Notes under the pieces: model-generated
Database searches by the model: none
What the model saw: only the letters and a program-made list of their open reading frames with translations
What the model was told of the DNA's origin: nothing
Assembly (NCBI GenBank): GCA_027587225.1
Contig: JAPDDQ010000026.1
Location: forward strand, 1 to 64,000
From: Solirubrobacter taibaiensis
GTDB lineage: Bacteria; Actinomycetota; Thermoleophilia; Solirubrobacterales; Solirubrobacteraceae
Direction: 5' to 3'
DNA: 64,000 nt
Shown here: piece by piece, positions 57,376 through 64,000 of the stretch
Position numbering within the stretch: position 1 is the first letter of the stretch
Layout: each line of letters begins with the position of its first letter
Position numbers and translations under genes: made by a program

Positions 57376-58325
57376 TGCAGCAGTTCGTCACAGTCACCCT
57401 CAACGGGCTGACCCTGGCCGCGCTGTACTTCGTGGTCGCCAGCGGCTTCACCCTGATCTTCGGGCTGATGCGCGTGGTGAACATGGCGCACGGCGCGCTC
57501 TACCTGCTCGGCGGGTACATCGCGCTGGAGATCCAGACGCGCTGGTTCAAGGCCGAGGACTCCGGATTGGGTCTCTCGCTCAGCGGCGCGTCCGACGCCG
57601 AGTACAGCGTGTTCGCCTGGTTCATCCCGCTCGTGCTGGCGACGCTGATCATCGGCGTCATCGGCGTGGCGCTGCAGCAGATCTTCCTGCGCTGGAACCA
57701 GGGGCAGGACCTGCGCCAGGCGCTGATCACGATCGCGCTCAGCGTCATCCTCGCCGACCAGATGCTCGCCTACTGGGGCGGCATCTCCAAGGACATCTCC
57801 GCACCTTCGAGCTGGCCGACGTCGATCGTGCTCCCGGGCGACGTGCGCTTCGGCTTCTTCCGCGGCGTCGTCGTGCTGGCCGCGGCCGTGCTGATCGGCG
57901 TCGGGCTCTACCTGATCATCAAGCGCACGCGCTTCGGCAAGATCGTGCGCGCCGGCGTCGACGACCGCGAGATGGTCTCCGCGCTCGGCATCAACGTGAA
58001 CCGCGTGTTCATCGGGATGTTCTTCCTCGGCGCGTTGCTCGCGGGCCTGGGCGGGGTGCTCGGCGGCACGATGATCTCGCTCGCGCCCGGGCAGGACACG
58101 GCCTTCCTGCTGAACTCGCTGATCGTCGTGATCATCGGCGGGATGGGCTCGCTGGGCGGCGCCGCGATCGGCGCGCTCGCCCTCGGCCTGGTCGACGCGT
58201 ACGCGGACGTCTACCTCGTCTTCGGCGACCTCGACCTCACGAACTACTCGATCATCGTGACCTTCGCGCTGCTGGTGGGCGTGCTGGCGGTGCGGCCGCT
58301 CGGGCTCTACGGGAGGCCGGCATGA
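57375..58325 (+). CDS. livH: Liv-type ABC transporter permease 1
   Basis: A 316-aa LivH-like membrane protein of about eight spans: NGLTLAALYFVVASGFTLIFGLMRVVNMAHGALYLLGGYIALE, FGKIVRAGVDDREMVSALGINVNRVF and VIIGGMGSLGGAAIGALALGL, the classical LivH signatures. It begins ATG in the TGATG overlap with the dehydrogenase gene and its end overlaps livM by 4 bases. In this context the five-gene transporter likely carries a compound other than branched-chain amino acids, because the neighbours are sugar enzymes. Confidence 0.9.
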   Translation: MQQFVTVTLNGLTLAALYFVVASGFTLIFGLMRVVNMAHGALYLLGGYIALEIQTRWFKAEDSGLGLSLSGASDAEYSVFAWFIPLVLATLIIGVIGVALQQIFLRWNQGQDLRQALITIALSVILADQMLAYWGGISKDISAPSSWPTSIVLPGDVRFGFFRGVVVLAAAVLIGVGLYLIIKRTRFGKIVRAGVDDREMVSALGINVNRVFIGMFFLGALLAGLGGVLGGTMISLAPGQDTAFLLNSLIVVIIGGMGSLGGAAIGALALGLVDAYADVYLVFGDLDLTNYSIIVTFALLVGVLAVRPLGLYGRPA

Positions 58326-59365
58326 ACCCCAACGTGTCCACGCAGCGGATCGCGTGGCCGGCCCTGATCGTGATCGTCGTGGCCGCCGCGGTCGCGCCGC
58401 TGTTCGTGAGCGACTTCTTCCTGAACTCGATCCTCACGAAGGCGCTGTGGCTCGGGATCGCGGCGGCGAGCCTGATCTTCCTGGCCGCGTACGGCGGGAT
58501 GGTCTCGCTCGCCCAGGTCGGCCTCTACGGCATCGCGGGCATGGCCTACGCCAACCTCGTGCTCGCCGACGGTGGCGCAGGCGCGGCGTGGAACCCGTAC
58601 GTCGCGCTTGTCGGCGCGCTCGTGATCGCCACGGTCGTCGGGCTCGGCTTCGGCTGGATCGCGGCCCGCAGCGAAGGGATCTACTTCCTGATGATCACGC
58701 TGGCCTTCAGCGTCCTCGTCTACTACTTCTTCAGCCAGGTCACCGGGCTCTCGGGCTTCGGCGGCATCAACAGCGTCGACCTCCCGAGCGTGGTCGGCTC
58801 TCCCGAGCAGGACCCGCTGCCGCGCTACTTCCTGACCCTGGTGGTCGCGGTCTTGGTGTTCCTCGGCCTCGGCGCGCTCTCGCGCACCGCGTTCGGGCTC
58901 GGCATGCAGGGCGTGCGCGACGAACCGGCCCGCATGCGTGCGCTCGGCTTCGACGTGAACCTGCACCGCACGCTGGCGTTCGGCGTCGCCGCCTTCGTCG
59001 CCGGGATCGCCGGCGTGCTGTCGGTGTTCTACAACACCCGCATCACGCCAGGTTCGATCAACCTGGCGCAGACGATCGACGTCCTGATCGTGGCCGTGAT
59101 CGGCGGCCTGTACCGGCTCGAGGGAGCGTGGGTCGGCGCGCTCACCTACGCGCTGATCGACAACTACTCGCGCGAGTGGGTGCCGGAGGTCGGCAACGTC
59201 CTCGGACCCGCGCGCTTCAACACGCTGATCGGCGTGCTGTTCCTGATCATCGTCCTGGCGTCCCCGGGTGGCCTGATCGGCATCTGGGACCAGCTCAAGA
59301 CGAAGATCAAGACGCCGCGCCGCCCCGCACCGGCACCGACGCCGGTGCCCCAGACGACCGAATAG
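58322..59365 (+). CDS. livM: Liv-type ABC transporter permease 2
   Basis: A 347-aa LivM-like permease: LGIAAASLIFLAAYGGMVSLAQVGLYGIAGMAYA, IAARSEGIYFLMITLAFSVL, GLGMQGVRDEPARMRALGFDVNLHRTLAFGVAAF and VIGGLYRLEGAWVGALTYALI. These are the standard landmarks. ATG overlapping livH by ATGA. The C-terminus is a Pro-rich cytoplasmic tail. It pairs with LivH to form the channel. Confidence 0.9.
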   Translation: MNPNVSTQRIAWPALIVIVVAAAVAPLFVSDFFLNSILTKALWLGIAAASLIFLAAYGGMVSLAQVGLYGIAGMAYANLVLADGGAGAAWNPYVALVGALVIATVVGLGFGWIAARSEGIYFLMITLAFSVLVYYFFSQVTGLSGFGGINSVDLPSVVGSPEQDPLPRYFLTLVVAVLVFLGLGALSRTAFGLGMQGVRDEPARMRALGFDVNLHRTLAFGVAAFVAGIAGVLSVFYNTRITPGSINLAQTIDVLIVAVIGGLYRLEGAWVGALTYALIDNYSREWVPEVGNVLGPARFNTLIGVLFLIIVLASPGGLIGIWDQLKTKIKTPRRPAPAPTPVPQTTE

Positions 59366-59387
59366 CTGACACGAGGGGAGAGAGGGA

Positions 59388-60797
59388 ATGTTCCGACGTT
59401 CAAGCGTCGCGATGGTCGCTGCCTGCGCAGCCTTCGCGGCCTGTGGTTCTGAGTCAAGCAACGAGGGCGCCCCGAGCAACGCCGGCGGCGGCGAGAGCAA
59501 CAGCGGTGGCGGCGACACGATCAAGGTCGGGTTCCTGTCGGACTGCGAAGGCGCGTTCGGCTCGTTCTTCGAGCCGACGGCCTCGGGCGCGAACCTGGCG
59601 CTGATCAAGTTCGCCGGCGCGAAGCCGGCAGGTGACAAGCCGACGGACGGCGTCACCGGCGCGAAGATCGCCGGCAAGAACGTGGAGATCGTCGGCTACG
59701 GCTGCGCGGACGACACGGCCGACAAGGCGATCGAGGAGACCCGGCGCCTGATGGAGCAGGAGGACGCCGACGTCCTCATCGGCCCGCTGTCGGGCGACGA
59801 GGGCATCGCGGTGGCCAACTACGCCAAGGAGCACCCGGACAAGACGTTCGTCAACGGCATCGCCGGCGCGCAGGACTCGACGCTGAAGGTCAACGCGCCG
59901 AACTTCTTCCGCTTCCACCCGGACGGCGCGCAGTGGTCGGCCGGCCTCGGTGACTACGCGTACAACCAGCTCGGCTGGAAGAACGCGGCGATCATCGGCG
60001 ACGACTACTCGTTCCCGTACACGTCGCTGGCCGGCTTCGTGGCCGAGTTCTGCGCCGTCGGCGGCCAGATCCCCAAGCGCGTGTGGGCGCCGTTGGGCGA
60101 GGAGGACTACTCGTCCTACATCTCACAGATCCCCAAGGACGTCGACGGCCTTTACGTCGGCATCGGTGGCTCCGGCCTCATCAGCTTCATCAAGCAGTAC
60201 GAAGAACAGCGCGGCCGCGTCGACACCGAGCGGATGCTCGGCAACGTCTTCTGGGACGACCCGCTCGTGCTCAAGGAGGTCGGCAAGTCGCTCGTGGGTG
60301 GCGTGACGTCCGCCATGACCGCGGCCGACTCGGACTCACCCGAGGTCGCGGCCTACATCCAGGGCCTCAAGGACAACTACGGCGACGAGATCGCCGGCGC
60401 GGGTCCGTCCGTGTTCACGTACGGCTACTACACCGGCATGACGGCGCTGATCAAGGCGCTCGAGGCCTCCGGCGGCGACGTCGCCGACCAGAGCAAGCTG
60501 CAGGCCGAGCTGGCCAAGACGACGCTCTCCGGTGACGAGGCGCCGTGGGGCGACGTCAAGCTCGACGCGAACCGCCAGGCGATCTCGAACGTGTTCCTGA
60601 AGAAGATCGTCGAGGACACCACGGGCGACGGCGTGCCGGACGTGGAGACGTTCGCGCAGGTCAACGACGTCGACCAGACGTTCAACGGCGCGTTCTCGGC
60701 CGAGACGCCCGCGCCCGACCGCGAGAACCCGAAGTGCGAGGCCGGCGAGGCCCCGCCGTGGGTCGGCAATTCCGAAGCCGTGAGCTTCGCCAAGTAG
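59388..60797 (+). CDS. livK: Liv-type ABC transporter substrate-binding lipoprotein
   Basis: A 469-aa periplasmic-binding-type protein with signal MFRRSSVAMVAACAAFAAC ending in a lipobox Cys, then a Ser/Gly/Asn-rich linker and the two-lobed body: TIKVGFLSDCEGAFGSFFEPT, DVLIGPLSGDEGIAVANYAKE, VNGIAGAQDSTLKV and GLYVGIGGSGLISFIKQY. A very strong ribosome site (GGGGAGAGAGGGA) precedes the ATG, as expected for a binding protein made in excess. Longer than most amino-acid-binding LivK proteins. Ligand unknown. Confidence 0.88.
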   Translation: MFRRSSVAMVAACAAFAACGSESSNEGAPSNAGGGESNSGGGDTIKVGFLSDCEGAFGSFFEPTASGANLALIKFAGAKPAGDKPTDGVTGAKIAGKNVEIVGYGCADDTADKAIEETRRLMEQEDADVLIGPLSGDEGIAVANYAKEHPDKTFVNGIAGAQDSTLKVNAPNFFRFHPDGAQWSAGLGDYAYNQLGWKNAAIIGDDYSFPYTSLAGFVAEFCAVGGQIPKRVWAPLGEEDYSSYISQIPKDVDGLYVGIGGSGLISFIKQYEEQRGRVDTERMLGNVFWDDPLVLKEVGKSLVGGVTSAMTAADSDSPEVAAYIQGLKDNYGDEIAGAGPSVFTYGYYTGMTALIKALEASGGDVADQSKLQAELAKTTLSGDEAPWGDVKLDANRQAISNVFLKKIVEDTTGDGVPDVETFAQVNDVDQTFNGAFSAETPAPDRENPKCEAGEAPPWVGNSEAVSFAK

Positions 60798-60801
60798 CGC
60801 C

Positions 60802-61581
60802 ATGGGTCTCCCAGCGACAGACGCAGAGCCGGCGGTCCTTCGCCTCGAAGGGATCGACCGCCGGTTCGGAGGGGTCCACGCTGTGCGCAGCGTGGACCTC
60901 GAGGTGCGGCCCGGCGAGCGCCGGGCCGTGCTCGGCCCCAACGGGGCCGGCAAGACGACGGTGTTCAACCTGATCTCCGGGGAGTTTCCCCCGAGCAGTG
61001 GTCGCGTCGAGCTCTTCGGGCAGGACGTGACGAACCTGCCCGCCCGCAAGCGCGCCCGCCTGGGCCTCTCGCGGACGTTCCAGACGTCGCGGCTGTTCGC
61101 TGGGCTCTCCGTCGAGGACAACCTCTACCTGGGCGCGCTCGGCGTCGCCGCGGGCCATCTGCGGATGGTGCCGTCCGGCAAGGACGACGTCCTGCGTGAG
61201 AAGGCGCGCGCGATGAGCACGCAGGTGGGGTTGGAAGAGCGGCTCGGGGACTTCGTCGCCGACCTTTCACACGGCGAGCAACGCCAGCTCGAGGTGGGCA
61301 TGGCGCTGGTGGCCGAGCCGCGGCTGCTGATGCTCGACGAGCCGGCCGCGGGCCTCTCGCGCGCCGAGCGCGTGCGGCTGACGGAGATGCTGATCGGGCT
61401 CGATCCCGACATCACGCTGATCCTGATCGAGCACGACATGGACGTCGCGCTGAAGGTCGCCAAGTGGGTCACGATGATGCACGACGGCCGCGTGATCGTG
61501 GAAGGCACGCCGGAGCAGATCCGCTCCAACCAGACCGTGCACGACCTCTATCTCGGCTCGGGGCTGATCGAGCATGCTTGA
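60802..61581 (+). CDS. livG: Liv-type ABC transporter ATPase 1
   Basis: A 259-aa ATPase: Walker A GPNGAGKTT, LSRTFQTSRLFAGLSVEDNL, signature LSHGEQRQLEVGMAL, Walker B LLMLDEPAAGLS and the H-loop LIEHDMDVALKVA. All motifs are intact. It starts 4 bases after the binding-protein stop and overlaps livF by 8 bases. One of two ATPases of the importer. Confidence 0.9.
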   Translation: MGLPATDAEPAVLRLEGIDRRFGGVHAVRSVDLEVRPGERRAVLGPNGAGKTTVFNLISGEFPPSSGRVELFGQDVTNLPARKRARLGLSRTFQTSRLFAGLSVEDNLYLGALGVAAGHLRMVPSGKDDVLREKARAMSTQVGLEERLGDFVADLSHGEQRQLEVGMALVAEPRLLMLDEPAAGLSRAERVRLTEMLIGLDPDITLILIEHDMDVALKVAKWVTMMHDGRVIVEGTPEQIRSNQTVHDLYLGSGLIEHA

Positions 61582-62287
61582 GGTCTCCGGCCTGAACGCC
61601 TACTACGGCGCGGCGCACGTGCTCCAGGACGTGTCGCTCACGATGGGCGCCGAGCCGGTCGCGCTGATCGGCCGCAACGGCATGGGCAAGTCCACGCTGT
61701 GCAAGGCGCTCGCGGGCGTGCTCGGCCCGGGCAACCGGGTCACCGGCTCGGTCACGCTTGACGGCGTGGACGTGAGCGGCAAGCCCGCGCACAAGCTCGC
61801 GAGAGCCGGGATCGGCTTCGTCCCGCAGGGCCGGCGGCTGTTCCAGTCGCTGACCGTCGACGAGCACCTGCAGATCGTGGGCGCCTCGTCGAAGGCGGCG
61901 TGGACGCCCGCGCGCGTGTACGAGCTGTTCCCGCGGCTGGCCGAGCGCAAGCACGTCTCCGGCACGTCGCTGTCCGGGGGCGAGCAGGAGATGCTGTCGA
62001 TCGGCCGGGCGCTGCTGACCAACCCGAAGCTGCTCGTCATGGACGAGCCGTCGGAAGGTCTGGCGCCGACCGTGGTGGAGACGTTGATCGAGACGATCAA
62101 GGACCTCGCGGCGGGCGGGATGGGCCTGCTCGTGGTCGAGCAGAACCTCGGTGTGGCGACGGCGCTCGCCAACCGGGTCGTCGTGATGGTGTCCGGGTCG
62201 ATCGCGACCGAGACGACGTCGCAGGAACTACTGGCCGACCCGGAGGCGCAGAAGCGTTTTCTCGGGGTCGAACCGTTGGCGGCTTGA
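61574..62287 (+). CDS. livF: Liv-type ABC transporter ATPase 2
   Basis: A 237-aa ATPase: VALIGRNGMGKSTLCKALAG (Walker A GRNGMGKST), GIGFVPQGRRLFQSLTVDEHL, signature SLSGGEQEMLSIGRALL, Walker B LLVMDEPSEGLAP and VVEQNLGVATALANR at the switch region. The E-Q-N switch in place of His is usual in LivF. Starts 8 bases inside livG. Completes the five-gene transporter. Confidence 0.9.
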   Translation: MLEVSGLNAYYGAAHVLQDVSLTMGAEPVALIGRNGMGKSTLCKALAGVLGPGNRVTGSVTLDGVDVSGKPAHKLARAGIGFVPQGRRLFQSLTVDEHLQIVGASSKAAWTPARVYELFPRLAERKHVSGTSLSGGEQEMLSIGRALLTNPKLLVMDEPSEGLAPTVVETLIETIKDLAAGGMGLLVVEQNLGVATALANRVVVMVSGSIATETTSQELLADPEAQKRFLGVEPLAA

Positions 62288-62298
62288 GGAGAGAGAGC

Positions 62299-64000
62299 AT
62301 GAGACTGAGATGGAAGGCCGTGGCGCTGGCCGCCGCGGTGTTGGGAGCCACAGCCGCGCCCGCGGCGGCGCAGAGCGCCCGCTACGACGTGCTCGTCTTC
62401 TCCAAGACGACGGGCTTCCGCCACACCGACGCCATCGACGCCGGCAAGGCCGGTATCCAGGCGATGGGCGTGGAGAAGAACTTCAACGTCACGCTGACCG
62501 AGGACGCGACGACGTTCACCGACGCCGGTCTGCGGCCGTACGAGGTCATCGTGATGCTGCACACGGACGGCGAGGGCATCCTCACCGCCAACCAGCGCAC
62601 CGCGTTCGAGCGCTGGTACCAGCGCGGCAAGGGCCTCGTCGGCATTCACGCGGCCGCCAACGCCGACCGCAACTGGGACTGGATGACGGAGGCCCGCGGC
62701 GGATCGCTGTTCAACAACCACCCCGCGATCCAGCAGGCCACGGTCAACGTCACCGACCCGAATCATCCCGCTACGCAGGGGATTCCGGCCACCTGGGTGC
62801 GCACCGACGAGTGGTACAACTTCACCAAGGAGCCCGAGGGCGTCCACGTGCTCGCCAAGCTGGACGAGAACACGTACAACGAGGAGGACGGCACCCCGGA
62901 GGCCGACGACCACCCGATCGCGTGGTGCTCGAACTTCGACCGCGGGCGGCACTTCTACACCGGGCTCGGCCACAGCGGCACGGCCTGGCAGGAGGCCGAC
63001 TACCGCAAGCACATCCTCGGCGGCATCGAGTGGGCCTCGGGCCAGGTGGCCGGTGAGTGCGGCGCGCCGCGCGACGGCACCCCGACCGACGCGTCCTTCG
63101 ACAAGGTCACGCTCGACGACAACACCGAGAACCCGATGGAGATCGCCATCGCGCCCGGTGGCAACGTCTACTACGTCGAGCTCGCCGGCAAGGTCAAGTA
63201 CTACAACTCCAGCACCAGCGCCATCCGCACCGTGGGCACGATCCCCGTGCACCGCGGCAACGAGAACGGCCTGCTCGGCATCGCGCTGGACCCGGGCTTC
63301 GCCACCAACAAGTGGCTGTACCTGTTCTACAGCGCGCCCACGCCCGAGGAGCAGCACGTCTCGCGCTTCACGGTGGGTGAGAACGGTCTGATCGACATGG
63401 CCTCCGAGAAGGTGCTGCTGAAGATCCCGCACCAGCGGATCGTCTGCTGCCACTCCGCGGGCTCGATGACGTTCGGCCCCGGTGGGCTGCTGCACATCTC
63501 CACCGGCGACGACACCGAGCACTCGCAGTCGCAGGGCTACAACCCGATCGATGACGACGTCATCCGCAACAACGCGGGCGACAACCCGGACGCCGACCGC
63601 GCCTACGACGCCCGCCGCACCTCCGGCAACACGAACGACCTGCGCGGCAAGATCCTGCGGATCAAGCCCGAGCCCGACGGGACGTACTCGATCCCGCAGG
63701 GCAACCTGTTCCCGCCGGTCATCTCGGACCCGCTGAAGACCAAGCCCGAGATCTACACGATGGGTCATCGCAACCCGTTCCGGATCTCGGTCGACCAGGA
63801 GACGGGCTGGGTCTACAACGGCGAGGTCGGGCCGGACGCCAACAGCGAGAACGCCAACCGCGGCCCGCGCGGCTACGACGAGCTCAACCAGATCCGCCAG
63901 GCGGGCAACATGGGCTGGCCGTACTGCATCGCCGACAACAAGGCCTACCGCGACTGGACTTTCCCGAGCGGCCCGGCCGGTGAGACGTTCGACTGCGCCG
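62299..64000 (+). CDS. Secreted ThuA-domain / PQQ-type sugar dehydrogenase fusion (3' partial)
   Basis: ATG at 62299 after a strong GGAGAGAGAG site; the gene runs off the window. Signal peptide MRLRWKAVALAAAVLGATAAPAAA. Residues 28-250 are a ThuA domain (VLVFSKTTGFRHTDAI, LVGIHAAANADRNWDWM, HPIAWCSNFDRGRHFYTGLGHSG). From about 265 starts a glucose/sorbosone-dehydrogenase-type propeller (MEIAIAPGGNVYYVELAG, GLLGIALDPGFATNKWLYLFYS, RGKILRIKPEPDGTY, MGHRNPFRISVD). It should act on sugars outside the cell. The adjacent transporter may import its product or substrate. Further domains may follow beyond the edge. Confidence 0.85.
   Translation, partial: MRLRWKAVALAAAVLGATAAPAAAQSARYDVLVFSKTTGFRHTDAIDAGKAGIQAMGVEKNFNVTLTEDATTFTDAGLRPYEVIVMLHTDGEGILTANQRTAFERWYQRGKGLVGIHAAANADRNWDWMTEARGGSLFNNHPAIQQATVNVTDPNHPATQGIPATWVRTDEWYNFTKEPEGVHVLAKLDENTYNEEDGTPEADDHPIAWCSNFDRGRHFYTGLGHSGTAWQEADYRKHILGGIEWASGQVAGECGAPRDGTPTDASFDKVTLDDNTENPMEIAIAPGGNVYYVELAGKVKYYNSSTSAIRTVGTIPVHRGNENGLLGIALDPGFATNKWLYLFYSAPTPEEQHVSRFTVGENGLIDMASEKVLLKIPHQRIVCCHSAGSMTFGPGGLLHISTGDDTEHSQSQGYNPIDDDVIRNNAGDNPDADRAYDARRTSGNTNDLRGKILRIKPEPDGTYSIPQGNLFPPVISDPLKTKPEIYTMGHRNPFRISVDQETGWVYNGEVGPDANSENANRGPRGYDELNQIRQAGNMGWPYCIADNKAYRDWTFPSGPAGETFDCA

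Noticed and set aside
61603..63768. 721-codon minus-strand open frame over livF and the ThuA gene
   Set aside because: Shadow of convincing plus-strand genes with all expected motifs.
1..64000. tRNA, rRNA, integrase genes or complete insertion sequences
   Set aside because: None could be recognised by reading; no cloverleaf, 16S/23S landmarks, DDE transposase or tyrosine/serine recombinase motif was found. A tRNAscan or IS search could still find something missed.

Overview
The window reads as chromosome of a very GC-rich actinobacterium. High GC3, many GTG starts, apparently leaderless genes (TANNNT about 6 to 9 nt before an ATG or GTG), an orphan flagellar flgB and a murL-murD2-pgeF cell-wall operon would suit a soil Thermoleophilia/Solirubrobacter-like lineage. 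That placement is inference. No rRNA, tRNA or CRISPR array was recognised.

Layout. 0-4 kb: the C-terminal half of a membrane-anchored beta-propeller protein (probably a Ser/Thr kinase) and a large LuxR-family ATPase regulator. 4-10.5 kb: a defence-like block with a TIR domain fused to a NucA-type nuclease, a divergent ARPP-1-type gene, and an overlapping pair of an SF1 helicase-like ATPase and a PD-(D/E)XK nuclease with a probable Fe-S cluster, preceded by a coupled 39-codon ORF. 10.5-18.4 kb: an accessory zone of small membrane and unknown proteins, a scrambled glutathione S-transferase remnant, a frameshifted gene, and two near-identical 120-bp hairpin elements, each with a sigma28-like promoter. 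A Rieske oxygenase also lies here. 18.4-21.4 kb: a secreted amidase.

21.5-31 kb is an L-arabinose utilisation locus. A LacI regulator and an aldo/keto reductase face a sugar ABC transporter, araB, araD, an araA-like isomerase and a secreted mutarotase, with LacI-type operators between them. 31-33.5 kb holds a YbjN/T3SS-chaperone-like protein, a DyP peroxidase and a GNAT protein. 33.5-40 kb is the most striking part: an apparently leaderless mini-ORF, a 792-aa FAD/NAD(P)-binding protein and a 1038-aa protein combining a transglutaminase-like domain with a STAND-type P-loop and repeats, then a gene whose C-terminal domain repeats the C-terminus of the STAND protein. I read this as a possible undescribed immune or conflict system.

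40-43.4 kb: murL, murD2 and pgeF for the alternative D-glutamate route of peptidoglycan synthesis plus precursor editing. 43.5-51.2 kb: an MFS transporter, flgB, a DUF6493-like protein, an aldo/keto reductase and LLM flavoprotein divergent pair over a perfect 16-bp palindrome, MarR, and a Baeyer-Villiger-type monooxygenase. 51.2-64 kb: a catabolic locus with split Tm-1-like proteins, a second Tm-1-type TIM barrel, a ROK regulator, a sugar isomerase, a Gfo/Idh dehydrogenase, a Liv-type ABC transporter (H, M, K, G, F) and a secreted ThuA/sugar-dehydrogenase protein cut by the window edge. Together these suggest uptake and oxidation of an unidentified sugar, polyol or sugar acid.
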